NCBI RefSeq assembly: GCF_001748145.1
Contig: NZ_BCQA01000001.1
Location: 2,287,501-2,351,500 of the forward strand
Source: Bosea sp. BIWAKO-01
GTDB lineage: Bacteria; Pseudomonadota; Alphaproteobacteria; Rhizobiales; Beijerinckiaceae
Length of the DNA: 64,000 bases
Direction of reading: 5' to 3'
Part shown: positions 27,846 through 37,091 of the stretch, one piece after another
How the letters are laid out: every line of letters starts with the position of its first letter
How positions within the stretch are numbered: the stretch's first letter is position 1
Program-made: the position numbers and the translations under genes
Notes under the pieces: generated by a model
Told to the model about the DNA's origin: nothing
The model's input: only the letters and a program-made list of their open reading frames with translations
Databases searched by the model: none

Positions 27846-28769
27846 TCAGCCCCACGGGCCGGGCTTGTGGGAGCCGTTCCACGGGCTCTGTGTGGCCTGG
27901 CTGCTGAAGCCGCCGGCATTGCGACCGCCGATACCCATGGCGCGCGCCTGCTCCATCAGGGCGGCGATGCGATTGCCGGTGTCGGGGTGGGTCGAAAACA
28001 GAAAATCCATGCCGCGTCCGCTCAGGGGATTGATGATGAACATGTGGGCCGTAGCAGGCTTGGCCTCCGCCGTCTCGTTCGGAATATGCGAGACTCCCCC
28101 GGCGATCTTGGCAAGCGCGTCGGCGAGCGCGACCGGATTGCCGCAGATTTCGCCGCCGAGCCGGTCCGCCTCGTATTCGCGGGAACGCGAGATCGCCATC
28201 TGGATCACCATCGCGGCCATCGGTGCGAGTACCGAAATCAGAATCTGCACCAGCAGTCCCGGCCGGTTCTCGCGCGAGCCGAAGAACATGCCAAAGGTGG
28301 TGAGCGAGGAGATTGCGCCCGCCATGGTCGCGGTGATGGTCATCGTCAGGGTGTCGTGATTTTTGATGTGGGCAAGCTCATGGGCCATCACGCCGGCGAG
28401 CTCATCGTAGCTCAGCGTGCGCAGGATGCCGGTGGTCGCGGCGACGGCTGCGTTCTGTGGGTTCCGCCCGGTGGCGAAGGCGTTGGGCTGCTCCTCGTCG
28501 ATCAGATAGACCCTCGGCATCGGCATGTTGGCGCGCGCGGCAAGGTCGCGCACCATGCCATAGAGCTCGGGCGCACTGCGCTCGTCGACCTCATGGGCAT
28601 TGTGGGAGGCGAGCGCGAGCCGATCCGAATTCCAGTAGCTGTAGAGATTGGTCGCGGCGGCGATGCCGAGCGCGATCAGCATACCGCCCGCGCCGCCGAG
28701 CAGATAGCCGACCATGGCGAAGAGCGCGGTGAGGCCGGCCATCAGAATGCCGGTGCGGACGTAGTTCAT
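27846..28769 (-). CDS. htpX: Membrane zinc metalloprotease HtpX
   Basis: 307 residues. Two N-terminal helices, then the catalytic HEXXH in [14 protein letters not shown], two further helices around [16 protein letters not shown], and the third zinc ligand in [10 protein letters not shown]. HtpX degrades damaged inner-membrane proteins with FtsH. ATG 28769 is preceded by an AGGGG-type site. The upstream 28770-28852 is a divergent spacer with the SDHAF4-like gene. Confidence 0.95.
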   Translation of the reverse strand: MNYVRTGILMAGLTALFAMVGYLLGGAGGMLIALGIAAATNLYSYWNSDRLALASHNAHEVDERSAPELYGMVRDLAARANMPMPRVYLIDEEQPNAFATGRNPQNAAVAATTGILRTLSYDELAGVMAHELAHIKNHDTLTMTITATMAGAISSLTTFGMFFGSRENRPGLLVQILISVLAPMAAMVIQMAISRSREYEADRLGGEICGNPVALADALAKIAGGVSHIPNETAEAKPATAHMFIINPLSGRGMDFLFSTHPDTGNRIAALMEQARAMGIGGRNAGGFSSQATQSPWNGSHKPGPWG

Positions 28770-28852
28770 CTTGGTCCCCTTCGTCTGCTGCAGTCCGGGA
28801 TGGCGAATTGGCTCTCCCGGAATGCGGATTTCGGCCTTATGTGGTGAAGACC

Positions 28853-29134
28853 ATGCCGATCCCGCAAGAGAGCGCTGTGCCAATGCCAAACGACATTGCC
28901 AAGGATCAAGCCTCGGCCAAGGATCAAGCCTCGGTTCCGACGAGCGAGACCGATCGGGCCAGGAGCCTTTCGCCGGTGGCGCAGCGCGCATTGGCCGAAG
29001 CACAGGCGCGACGCGCCGAGATCGACGCCAAGGCGGCGGCGACAAAGCGTGACAAGGAACTCAACGGCCGCGGTGGTCTCGATCCGGTGCGTTACGACGA
29101 CTGGGAGGTGAAGGGAATCGCGAGCGATTTCTGA
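28853..29134 (+). CDS. DUF1674 protein, SDHAF4-like succinate dehydrogenase assembly factor
   Basis: 93 residues (or 83 if the ATG at 28883 is used). The C-terminal [20 protein letters not shown] followed by IASDF is the diagnostic DUF1674/SDHAF4 motif. Eukaryotic SDHAF4 binds flavinylated SdhA and shields it during complex assembly. The N-terminal half is charged and low-complexity and contains the duplicated AKDQAS hexapeptide encoded by an 18-base tandem repeat. The sdh operon is about 27 kb away. Confidence 0.85.
   Translation: MPIPQESAVPMPNDIAKDQASAKDQASVPTSETDRARSLSPVAQRALAEAQARRAEIDAKAAATKRDKELNGRGGLDPVRYDDWEVKGIASDF
28898..28933 (+). repeat. 18-bp tandem repeat inside the SDHAF4-like gene
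   Basis: GCCAAGGATCAAGCCTCG occurs twice in direct succession (28898-28915 and 28916-28933), in frame, encoding AKDQAS twice. It probably arose by slippage in the disordered N-terminal region. Confidence 0.9.
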
Positions 29135-29183
29135 CCGGTGGTTGCCAAGCCCCACGCCTGCCGTCAAACAGGTCGGGACGGGG

Positions 29184-30500
29184 ATGGATCGGCCACGCAT
29201 GGATCGCGACACCAAACGCCTCGCCGCCTTGCGGCGACTTCTGACCGAGGCACACCAGAAACTTGGATTGAAGCTTGGCTTCGCATTGTGGGACGGCAGC
29301 CGCGTCCCTTCCGAGTGGCCTCAGGACGGCCTTGCGATCGCGATCCGCGACTCCGGCGCCGTCGCGGCGCTGCTCCGCAAGCCAAAGCTCGATACGCTGC
29401 TGCATCTGCATGTCACCGACCGGATCGCGATCGTGAACGGAACGATCTTCGATCTCGCGGCGGCGCGCCCGGAGGGCAAGGTCGCGCGGCTGGCGCGCGG
29501 TATCCCGAAGTCGGCGGTGTTCGATGTGGTGAGGCGTTTCCTGCTCGCGCCCGGCGCCGCGCCGCAAGCCGTCGATCACCTGCAGGGCGACAAGGCCGCC
29601 CGCGATGGCGCCCCTGCCACCAACAAGGCCAATATCGCCTATCACTACGACGTTTCGAACGCGTTCTATCGGCTCTTCCTCGATGAGGAGATGGTCTACA
29701 CCTGCGCCTATTTTACCGAGGATCATACCGATCTCGAGCGGGCGCAGCACGACAAGCTCGACATGATCTGCCGCAAGCTACGCCTGCAGCCCGGTGAGAA
29801 GCTGCTCGATATCGGGTGCGGCTGGGGCGCGCTGATCTGCCATGCGGCGCAGCATTATGGCGTCGAGGCGCATGGCGTGACTCTTGCTGAGGAGCAGCTC
29901 GCGCTGGCTCGCGAGAAGGTCGAGCGACTCGGCCTTCAGGACAAGGTCACGCTGCATCTCAAGGATTTCACGGAGATGGAGGGGGTCTTCGACAAGATTT
30001 CCTCGATCGGCATGTTCGAGCATGTCGGCATCCGCAATCACCCGGCCTATTTCCAGGCGGTGAACCGGCTGCTCAAGCCGCGCGGTCTCTATTTACACCA
30101 TACGATCTCGCGGCGAGCCAAGAAGACCGAGCGCGCCTTCAACAAGATGCCGGCTGAGTACCGGGCGTTGGTGCGCTACATCTTCCCGGGGGGTGAACTC
30201 GACCATCTCGGCATGTCGATCGCCAATCTCGAGCGCCATGGCTTCGAGGTGCACGATGTCGAGGGTTGGCGCGAGCATTACCAGCGCACGACGCGGCTAT
30301 GGTTCGAGCGGCTGAATGCACGCAAGGCCGAGGCCGAGGCGGAGATCGGTCCCGAGCGGACGCGGATGTGGCTGCTCTATCTCGCTGGCTGTTCGCTCGC
30401 CTTCGAGCGCGGTGGCGCGCTGATCAACCAGACGCTGGTCTCGAAGCGGCGCAAGGGACCATCCGGACTGCCGCTGACGCGCGCAGACCTCTATCGCTGA
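29184..30500 (+). CDS. cfa: Cyclopropane-fatty-acyl-phospholipid synthase family methyltransferase
   Basis: 438 residues. The N-terminal CFA_N-like region precedes a SAM methyltransferase domain with LLDIGCGWGALICHAAQHYG and the catalytic area SSIGMFEHVGIRNHPAYF. It transfers a methylene group from SAM to membrane unsaturated acyl chains. Start ATG 29184 has a GGGACGGGG site; an upstream TTG in frame is unlikely. A two-hairpin terminator region follows. Confidence 0.93.
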   Translation: MDRPRMDRDTKRLAALRRLLTEAHQKLGLKLGFALWDGSRVPSEWPQDGLAIAIRDSGAVAALLRKPKLDTLLHLHVTDRIAIVNGTIFDLAAARPEGKVARLARGIPKSAVFDVVRRFLLAPGAAPQAVDHLQGDKAARDGAPATNKANIAYHYDVSNAFYRLFLDEEMVYTCAYFTEDHTDLERAQHDKLDMICRKLRLQPGEKLLDIGCGWGALICHAAQHYGVEAHGVTLAEEQLALAREKVERLGLQDKVTLHLKDFTEMEGVFDKISSIGMFEHVGIRNHPAYFQAVNRLLKPRGLYLHHTISRRAKKTERAFNKMPAEYRALVRYIFPGGELDHLGMSIANLERHGFEVHDVEGWREHYQRTTRLWFERLNARKAEAEAEIGPERTRMWLLYLAGCSLAFERGGALINQTLVSKRRKGPSGLPLTRADLYR

Positions 30501-30524
30501 GCCCGGCAGAGGCGAAACACAGAC

Positions 30525-30600
30525 ATGGTCGGCCTGGAGCCGACCATCTCGTCTCGGAATGAGAATGTAATCCAGGGATGCCCGGGTAGAGCCCGGGCAT
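30525..30600. terminator. Twin-hairpin bidirectional terminator between cfa and the DUF2853 gene
   Basis: Hairpin 1: ATGGTCGGC (30525-30533) with GCCGACCAT (30539-30547), loop CTGGA. Hairpin 2: ATGCCCGGG (30578-30586) with CCCGGGCAT (30592-30600), 5-base loop. The genes on both sides converge here. Confidence 0.6.
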
Positions 30601-30615
30601 GCGCGCAGAGCGCGG

Positions 30616-30933
30616 CTACTTCTTCACGAAGAGATCGAGCTTACCGTAATGCTCGGCGAGCAGGTAATAGAAGGTCAGGCGCGACTTGGTCTTGTCGTCC
30701 TTCATATGCTCGCAGGTTGCCTTGATGGATGCGTCGAGATCGGCGCTCTTGAGACCGAGTTTCTTCTTCAGGAAGTTCTCGCGAACACGCTCCAGTTCGG
30801 CCGGATCCGTGCAGGCGACGAAGCGGGTGTCGGGCTTGCCCATGACGAGCGCGTAAGATTTGGACATACCGGCAAAGGCAGCTTCGTTGACGGCCTTCCT
30901 GGCGTATTTCTTGACGTCGGCGAGATGATCCAT
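30616..30933 (-). CDS. DUF2853-family small protein
   Basis: 105 residues. It starts MDHLADVKKYARKAVNEAAF and ends with KTKSRLTFYYLLAEHYGKLD, the arrangement of the DUF2853 family. All-helical and cytoplasmic; function unknown. ATG at 30933 follows a purine-rich stretch; the 20 upstream codons in frame are not conserved. Confidence 0.85.
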   Translation of the reverse strand: MDHLADVKKYARKAVNEAAFAGMSKSYALVMGKPDTRFVACTDPAELERVRENFLKKKLGLKSADLDASIKATCEHMKDDKTKSRLTFYYLLAEHYGKLDLFVKK

Positions 30934-31171
30934 CGATAGCCCCTGTTGGGCTCGGTGCTTCAGGCCCGAGCGCGATTGAAGTCGTGCAAGCAAACGTTAA
31001 CGCGCTTCTTTGTCGCAGGCGAGAGGTTACGCTAGGCGATGTTGCCCTTTTTCGGCGGGGCGTCAGAGCGGTTGCATTGCGTCGGCGAGATGGCGGTCCC
31101 CGCTCCGAAATGGGTTGAGCAGGCTGCTGTTCGATGTTGCGATGCAACACCGCCATGGAGCTCGATTCCTG

Positions 31172-32119
31172 ATGAAACCGACCATCCTCATGGTGCCGCG
31201 TCTGCCTGATCGGCTCGTCGCGCGTCTGAACGAAAGCTACACATTGCTTGGCCCGATGGCGCGCTCAGCTCCGGACGCGTTGCCAGCAGGGGCCGAGGAG
31301 GTTCAGGCTCTCCTGACCATCGGCAGCCACAAGACGGATGCGGCCTTGATCGATGCCCTGCCGAAGCTGCGCTTGATCGCGTGCTACGGCACGGGTTTCG
31401 AGGGGGTCGACCGGGTGCGCGCCAAGGAGCGCGGCATCCAGCTGAGCAATGCCGCCGACAGCAACGCGACAAGCGTCGCGGAATTTGCCATGGGTCTGCT
31501 TCTGGCCAGCGCGCGGCAGATCAATAGCGGAGACCGGTTCCTGCGCGCCGGACGATGGCAGGGCAATGCGGTTGCGCGGATGGCGCATGTGCCTGGACTG
31601 GCTGGTCACAAGCTGGGCATTTACGGACTTGGCGCCATTGGCGCCCGCATTGCCAGTCGCGCCGCGGCCTTCGACATGACGATCGGCTACCATAACCGTT
31701 CGCTGCGCGCAGACCTGCCCTATCTCTATCATGACAGCCTACTCGGGCTGGCTCACTGGGCGGACCTGCTGGTCGTTGCCGTCCGCGCCAGTGCCGAGAA
31801 CCGCTACGCGATCAACGCGGAGGTGCTGAAGGCGCTTGGCCCGCAAGGGCATCTCGTCAATATCTCGCGCGGCATCGCCGTCGATGAGTCAGCGCTATGC
31901 GACGCGCTCGAGACGGGCTTGATCGCGGGTGCGGCGCTCGATGTCTACGAGAACGAGCCGCATGTCTCCGAGCGGTTGCGGGCCTGCGAGAATGCGGTGC
32001 TGACGCCCCATATCGGCGCCAATGCGGAATCGGCGCAGCATGCCCAGCAGGATCTGCTCATCGGCAACCTCGCGGCCTTCTTCTCCGGACGGCCATTATT
32101 GTCGCCGGTTGCCCTCTGA
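31172..32119 (+). CDS. D-isomer-specific 2-hydroxyacid dehydrogenase (glyoxylate/hydroxypyruvate reductase-like)
   Basis: 315 residues. The nucleotide-binding motif is GIYGLGAIGARIASR, and the catalytic triad is in NISRG (Arg), DVYENEP (Glu) and TPHIGAN (His). The segment YHNRS after the second beta strand has an arginine and serine, as in NADPH-preferring members. Members reduce glyoxylate, hydroxypyruvate or other 2-keto acids. ATG 31172 was chosen as the conserved domain begins there. Confidence 0.9.
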   Translation: MKPTILMVPRLPDRLVARLNESYTLLGPMARSAPDALPAGAEEVQALLTIGSHKTDAALIDALPKLRLIACYGTGFEGVDRVRAKERGIQLSNAADSNATSVAEFAMGLLLASARQINSGDRFLRAGRWQGNAVARMAHVPGLAGHKLGIYGLGAIGARIASRAAAFDMTIGYHNRSLRADLPYLYHDSLLGLAHWADLLVVAVRASAENRYAINAEVLKALGPQGHLVNISRGIAVDESALCDALETGLIAGAALDVYENEPHVSERLRACENAVLTPHIGANAESAQHAQQDLLIGNLAAFFSGRPLLSPVAL

Positions 32120-32183
32120 AGCATCGGCTCGAAAAAGTGGATTGCGGTTGTCGGGGGCAGCCGATGTCATCGCCAAAGATGAT

Positions 32184-32714
32184 CTAAGGCAGGACCACCA
32201 CGGGCGTGCCCATGCGGACCCGGGCATAGAGATCGATCACGTCGGGGTTGTGCATCCGGAAACAGCCAAAGGAAGCCGCCGTTCCGATCGTGCCCGGTGC
32301 GTTGGTGCCGTGGATGGCATATTCGCCACCTGGCCCGAGACCGATGACGCGGGCCCCCATCGGATTGCGGGGCGAGCCGCCGGCGATGACGTTGGGCAGG
32401 TTCGGCTGGGCGCGCTTGACCTCGGTCGGGGGGCTCCAGGCTGGTTCGACTGCGAGTTCCTCGACATATTTGACGCCGCGCCATTGTTTGCCGGCTTTGC
32501 CGACGGCGATCTGGTAGCGGATCGCTTCACCGGGGGCGGTGACGAAATAGAGGCTGCGCTGGCCGGTGCGGATCACGATCGTGCCCGGGTAGTAGCGCTG
32601 GTCCTGGAACTGGACGAGCTCGCGGGCGAGCGCGGGGCGGCCGGCGAAGGCAAGGGCCAGCAGGGACATCGCGCCTGCAAGCAGCAGGTCGATGGGGGCG
32701 AGGCGTCTGGTCAC
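32184..32714 (-). CDS. L,D-transpeptidase (YkuD domain)
   Basis: 176 residues with an N-terminal signal helix (LLLAGAMSLLALAFAG). The YkuD catalytic signature is HGTN at about 139 and SFGCFRMHN at about 153, with the cysteine nucleophile. It cross-links peptidoglycan (3-3) or anchors proteins. Start is GTG 32714, behind GGGAG; a nearby ATG is out of frame. Confidence 0.92.
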   Translation of the reverse strand: MTRRLAPIDLLLAGAMSLLALAFAGRPALARELVQFQDQRYYPGTIVIRTGQRSLYFVTAPGEAIRYQIAVGKAGKQWRGVKYVEELAVEPAWSPPTEVKRAQPNLPNVIAGGSPRNPMGARVIGLGPGGEYAIHGTNAPGTIGTAASFGCFRMHNPDVIDLYARVRMGTPVVVLP

Positions 32715-32842
32715 GGTTCATCTCCCGCTTCGGGTTCTGCGGGAGATGTGGCGCCGCGACCGTGAACCAGCGGTTGAGCGATATGGTGAAGCCTGGATTC
32801 ACGATGAATCCGGCGTAAGATCGATCGCTCCAATGATTTCGA

Positions 32843-34021
32843 TCAGGCGTTCAAGGCTTTCATCCGATCGAGAGCCGCGGCCACATCTCCTGCCGACAGC
32901 GCCAGGCCAAAGCCAAAGCGCAGCACGTCGCCGCGATGGTCCGTGGCAATGCCGTGCTTCGCCAATGCCGCCTCCAGCGCTCCGGCCTCGGGTGTGCGGA
33001 AGGCGAGGAAATTGCCATGTGCCGAGGGATTGCCAAAGGGCGTGATCAGGTGCGCCGGGGATAGCCAGGGAATCGTCGCCGCATCGAGACCGGAGAGGAA
33101 CTGCCGCATCAGGGAGATGGCGTGCTCGTGGACGTGATGCGCAGCGAGGCCGTTGACCTGCAGCCATGCCAGCACGGCTCGCATGCGATAGAGCCCGCTG
33201 GGATCGAAGGTGGCGCCGAGGAAGCGGCCGCCATCGGCGGAGTAGCCGACATTGCTGCCGGGTGGAGCCGCGAGCGCGCCGAAGGCTGCAAACCAGCCGG
33301 TATCGCGCGGGCGCGGGCCATAACCTGGCGGGCAGTGCATGAAGCAGCAGCCCTCGCCGGCCATCGCGTATTTATAGCCTCCCGCGATGTAGAAGGCGCG
33401 GTCCGCAATCGCGGAAAGGTCGGTCGGCAGGGCGAGGTAGCCGTGATAGCCGTCGATCGCGACCAGGGTTTCCTCGGACGGTACTGCGCCGGCAAGCGTT
33501 GCGAGATCGCCTGAGGTCGCTCCCGAATTGAACAGGACCTGGCTGACATAGATCAGGTCGTGGCCACCGGCGATGATCGCCGTCCGGAGGCGCTCGTGAA
33601 ATGTTGCGAAGGGCTCTGCGGCGATTTCATCGAGCCGGATCAGCCGCTCTTCCGCCAGTCGCGCGAGCTGCCGCCGAGCTGTGTGGAATTCGGCGCTCGT
33701 CGTCAGTACGCGAGGGGTGCGGTCGGTTGGCAGGCAGGAGAGGAGGCGGCGCAGGAATTCGTGGGTGTTCGGCGCAAAGGCGATGCTCGACGGATCGGGA
33801 AGCCGGAGCTCACGGGCGATGCCGGCCTGAACGGCCGGAATCAGCTCGCCGAAGACGAGGCTCCATTTATGGCCTGCGAGGCGGGCGGCGTCGGTCCAGG
33901 CCTGCTCCTGCGCCGCGAAACTGACATCGGGCCAGTCGTGATGGCTATGCGCCGCGAGGTTGATCCGCTCCGGTGCCGCGTTGCGGAAACGGCTGAAATG
34001 AGCTGTCCAGTCGCCGTGCAT
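32843..34021 (-). CDS. kynU: Kynureninase-like PLP enzyme (aminotransferase class V)
   Basis: 392 residues. The PLP lysine lies in AGGYKYAMAGEGCCFMHCP, and the motifs IDGYHGYLALP and TDHRGDVLRFGFG fit kynureninases. The reaction converts kynurenine to anthranilate and alanine. It is divergent from classic KynU, so substrate is inferred from its position. Its ATG overlaps the kynA stop by one base, so the two are co-translated: kynA makes N-formylkynurenine, and this enzyme acts on kynurenine after deformylation. No formamidase gene is seen here. Confidence 0.85.
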   Translation of the reverse strand: MHGDWTAHFSRFRNAAPERINLAAHSHHDWPDVSFAAQEQAWTDAARLAGHKWSLVFGELIPAVQAGIARELRLPDPSSIAFAPNTHEFLRRLLSCLPTDRTPRVLTTSAEFHTARRQLARLAEERLIRLDEIAAEPFATFHERLRTAIIAGGHDLIYVSQVLFNSGATSGDLATLAGAVPSEETLVAIDGYHGYLALPTDLSAIADRAFYIAGGYKYAMAGEGCCFMHCPPGYGPRPRDTGWFAAFGALAAPPGSNVGYSADGGRFLGATFDPSGLYRMRAVLAWLQVNGLAAHHVHEHAISLMRQFLSGLDAATIPWLSPAHLITPFGNPSAHGNFLAFRTPEAGALEAALAKHGIATDHRGDVLRFGFGLALSAGDVAAALDRMKALNA

Positions 34022-35097
34022 CAGGCCGCCCCGTAGCTGAAGCCCATGCGCCGGCGTACCCCCTCGGGCAGAGCCGGCAGGTCCCGGGCGGCCAGCAGAT
34101 AGCTGGAGAGATGGAAGAGGTCGATGAAGATGCGGTGTTTCTCGGCCGTGGCGCGCAAATAACCCGAGCCCGAGGAGCCGCCGGTGCCGGGCCGGACGCC
34201 GATCATGCGCTCGACCATCAGCGCATGGCGCAGGCGCCAGAGCGTCAGGCTTTCGTCGATGTCCATCAGGTTCTGCAGGAGCCGGAAGGGCAGCTGCAGC
34301 ACCGGCATGTCGCGATAGAGCGCGATGAACAGGGCTGCTTCGATCGCGCGCGCCGACATGTGCCAGGTCGTGCCGGTGGCATCCGGCTCGAACAGGGCCT
34401 GGAAGCGGGCAAGCGCCTTTTCGATCGCGGTGGCATCGGCCTGGCGCTGCGCTTCCGGCAAGGACGGGTCGGCGCCGACGCTGCGCGCATCGCGCTGAAG
34501 GGCCGCGGTCACGGCGGCACGATAGCTCTCGCGGAAATTGTAGTCGCCAAGGGCGACGAAGGGCGTGCGTGCGAGCCAGACGTCAAGCTGGGACAGCAGG
34601 GACGGTTTATGCTCGGCGTCGAGCCTGGCGCGATCCTCGGGCGCCAGGCGTTCGCGCATGCTTTGATCGTCGATCCGGAGGCGCAGCGTGTCCGCTAGGC
34701 CGAGACGGCTCTCGATCAGCCGGAACTGCACGGACTGGAAGCCCGAGGCCGGAGTCAGCAGGTCGCGGAATTCGAGGAAGCCGGCAGGCGTCATCGTCTC
34801 CAGGACGTCGAGCTGGCCGACCAGAAGCTTCAGGATCTCGTGAATGCGGCCGAGGCCCGCGACGATGCGGCCAAGATTCTCGTCGGCGACCGGGCTCGCC
34901 GAGAAATCGAGCTGGATGCGGTCGAGCTCATGCAGGATCTGCTTGAACCAGAGCTCATAGGCCTGATGGACGATGATGAAGAGCATCTCGTCATGGGCCG
35001 GAGTGCCGGCCTTCACGCTCTCCAGGGTCTGGCAGGCCAGCAGATCGTCGACCTGAAGATAACGTCCGTAGGACAATCTGCGCGGTGAAGCGGCCAT
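34021..35097 (-). CDS. kynA: Tryptophan 2,3-dioxygenase
   Basis: 358 residues, longer than the usual ~280 of short bacterial forms but like other proteobacterial ones. Conserved elements are LFIIVHQAYELWFKQILHEL, SGFQSVQFRLIE and the heme-binding region RHALMVERMIGVRPGTGGSS. It opens the indole ring of L-tryptophan. A 26-bp palindrome sits 23 bases upstream of its start, the probable operator. Downstream is kynU. Confidence 0.94.
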   Translation of the reverse strand: MAASPRRLSYGRYLQVDDLLACQTLESVKAGTPAHDEMLFIIVHQAYELWFKQILHELDRIQLDFSASPVADENLGRIVAGLGRIHEILKLLVGQLDVLETMTPAGFLEFRDLLTPASGFQSVQFRLIESRLGLADTLRLRIDDQSMRERLAPEDRARLDAEHKPSLLSQLDVWLARTPFVALGDYNFRESYRAAVTAALQRDARSVGADPSLPEAQRQADATAIEKALARFQALFEPDATGTTWHMSARAIEAALFIALYRDMPVLQLPFRLLQNLMDIDESLTLWRLRHALMVERMIGVRPGTGGSSGSGYLRATAEKHRIFIDLFHLSSYLLAARDLPALPEGVRRRMGFSYGAA

Positions 35098-35119
35098 GAT
35101 CGCGGACCCCGGTTCGGAG

Positions 35120-35145
35120 CAGTTATTTCAAGCTTAAAATAACTG
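35120..35145. promoter_or_regulatory. Near-perfect 26-bp palindromic operator upstream of kynA
   Basis: CAGTTATTTCAAG (35120-35132) and CTTAAAATAACTG (35133-35145) are reverse complements at 12 of 13 positions with no spacer. The centre contains AAGCTT, resembling MarR-family sites. It ends 23 bases from the start codon, so a bound protein would block RNA polymerase. No MarR or Lrp gene for kynurenine is in the window. Confidence 0.65.
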
Positions 35146-35155
35146 ATCCGGGGGA

Positions 35156-35989
35156 TCAAGCGGCTGCGTTGGGGCGGTGCTGCTGGGGCAGGAGGAAGGG
35201 CAGGCCGGCGGCGGGCGCGCGGCTGAAACTGAGGTCGACCTTGAAGACATTGCGCAGCAAGGCGTCATCCAGCGTTGCTGCGGGCGCCCCCTGGGCGACG
35301 ATGTGGCCGCGGTCCATCACGACGAGGTGGTCGGCATAGGTCACGGCGAGATTGATATCGTGGAGCACGATCAGCACCGCCACGCCGCGCGCCGCAATCG
35401 CGCGGGCCATATCGAGCAGGGCGAGTTGATGGCAGAGATCGAGGCTGGCGATCGGCTCGTCGAGGAAGAGGGTCTGCCGCGCAGCGACGCTGCGACCGGC
35501 CTCGAGCTGACAGAGCACGCGCGCGAACTGCACGCGCTGCTGCTCGCCACCCGACAAGGTCTGATAGCGGCGCGCTGCGAGCTCGGCGACGCCGGCCGAG
35601 GCCAGGCATTCGCCGACGAGGGCTTCGCGGCGCTGACGCGACAAGGCGCGCCCGACACCGTCCACGCCGAGGCGCGCGACCTCGTAAACGCTGAAGGGAA
35701 AGGCGAGCCGCGTGTGCTGCGCCATCACAGCGCGCTGGCAGGCCAGGCGCCAGGACGGGATGCCGGAGAGGCGCTCGCCGTCGAGCAGGACCTCGCCATT
35801 GGCAGGCTTCAATTCGCCGGTGACCAGCTTGAGCAGGGTCGATTTGCCGGCGCCGTTGGGGCCGATCAGGATTGTGGTCTTGCCCGGCTTGAGATCGAAC
35901 GAAGCCTCGCTGACCAACGCCCGCCCGCCGACCATGAAGCTCAGGGAACGGCCCGACAGGATCGGCTCGCCATTGATTGGGTCAGACAT
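35156..35989 (-). CDS. hmuV: Heme ABC transporter ATP-binding protein HmuV
   Basis: 277 residues with Walker A GPNGAGKST, signature LSGGEQQRVQFARVLCQL, Walker B TLFLDEPIASLDL and switch VLHDINL. The signature-box LSGGEQQRVQFAR is characteristic of HmuV-type heme ATPases. ATG 35989 overlaps hmuU by 8 bases; a GTG 9 bases earlier is possible. It drives heme import into the cytoplasm with HmuU and HmuT. Confidence 0.95.
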   Translation of the reverse strand: MSDPINGEPILSGRSLSFMVGGRALVSEASFDLKPGKTTILIGPNGAGKSTLLKLVTGELKPANGEVLLDGERLSGIPSWRLACQRAVMAQHTRLAFPFSVYEVARLGVDGVGRALSRQRREALVGECLASAGVAELAARRYQTLSGGEQQRVQFARVLCQLEAGRSVAARQTLFLDEPIASLDLCHQLALLDMARAIAARGVAVLIVLHDINLAVTYADHLVVMDRGHIVAQGAPAATLDDALLRNVFKVDLSFSRAPAAGLPFLLPQQHRPNAAA

Positions 35990-37091
35990 CGAGACCATCC
36001 GCGCGGCGCAGCAGGAGCCAGAGGAAGAACGGGGCGCCGAGTGCTGCGGTGACGATACCGATCGGCAATTCGGCCGGGGCGACGATCAGGCGGGCGACGA
36101 TGTCGGCGGCGACGAGAAGCGTTGCGCCGCCGAGCGCCGAGAGGGGGAGCAGCAACCGGTGGTCGGGGCCGATGGCGAGGCGGATCAGATGCGGCACGAC
36201 GATACCGACGAAGCCGATCACGCCGGCCGAGGCGACACTGGCGCCGACGGCAAGGGCCACCAACAGGATCGCCAGCGCCTTGATGCGCTGGACCGGGATG
36301 CCGAGATGATAGGCTTCCGCCTCTCCGAGCATCAAGGCGTTCAGTCCGCGTGCCAGCAGCGGCACGGCCAGGAGAAGCGGCAGGACGATGGGCGCGATGA
36401 CCACGAGCTTCGTCCAGCTCGCGCCCCCAAGGCTGCCGAGCGACCAGAAGGTCAGGTCGCGCAGCTGCCGGTCATCGGAAATGAAGGCGAGGACGCCGGT
36501 CAGCGCGCCGGCGAGCGCACCGAGCGCGACACCGGCGAGCAGCATGGTTGCGACCGAAGTGCGGCCCTGACGGGTCGCAATCAGATAGAGGGTCAGGGTC
36601 GAGATCAGGCCACCGCAGAAGGCGCCGAACGGAAGCGCTGCAAAGGGCAGCTTCATCGTCAGGCCGGCGAGGAGCCGGTCACCGAGCACGATGGTCGCAG
36701 CCGCTGCCAGGCCGGAGCCCGCCGAGACGCCGACGAGGCCGGGATCTGCAAGCGGATTGCGGAAGAGCCCTTGCATCAGAGCTCCGGAAATCGCGAGTGC
36801 AGCCCCGACGAGTGCCCCGAGCAGCACGCGCGGCAGGCGGATATTGAGGACGACGAGCGCGTCTCGCCCGTCCAGCAGGGCGGTCTCGCCCGTCAGCCTG
36901 GCCCAGAGGATCTCGGCGACCCGGCCGGGCGGAATCGAGAACGCGCCTTGCCCTACGGCCACAAGCATCAGCAGGCCGCACAGCAGAACAAGGCCGGCAA
37001 TGACCAGAGCGGCCTGCCGCCGTTGTCTGGCCGCGAAGCTGGCGAGCGCGGTCGTGGCCATTGCGCCGGCCGGACGGACGGCGAGCGTCAT
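35982..37091 (-). CDS. hmuU: Heme ABC transporter permease HmuU
   Basis: 369 residues of the FecCD/BtuC permease class with about ten helices. Conserved blocks include RLPRVLLGALVGAALAISGA followed by LMQGLFRNPLADPGLVGVSA and the coupling region GFVGIVVPHLIRLAIGPDHR. It overlaps hmuT by four bases (ATGA) and hmuV by eight. Confidence 0.95.
   Translation of the reverse strand: MTLAVRPAGAMATTALASFAARQRRQAALVIAGLVLLCGLLMLVAVGQGAFSIPPGRVAEILWARLTGETALLDGRDALVVLNIRLPRVLLGALVGAALAISGALMQGLFRNPLADPGLVGVSAGSGLAAAATIVLGDRLLAGLTMKLPFAALPFGAFCGGLISTLTLYLIATRQGRTSVATMLLAGVALGALAGALTGVLAFISDDRQLRDLTFWSLGSLGGASWTKLVVIAPIVLPLLLAVPLLARGLNALMLGEAEAYHLGIPVQRIKALAILLVALAVGASVASAGVIGFVGIVVPHLIRLAIGPDHRLLLPLSALGGATLLVAADIVARLIVAPAELPIGIVTAALGAPFFLWLLLRRADGLDV

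Noticed and set aside
32122..32166. CATCGGCT/AGCCGATG inverted repeat between the hydroxyacid dehydrogenase and the L,D-transpeptidase genes
   Set aside because: Arms of only 8 bp with a 29-base spacer; too weak to call a terminator.
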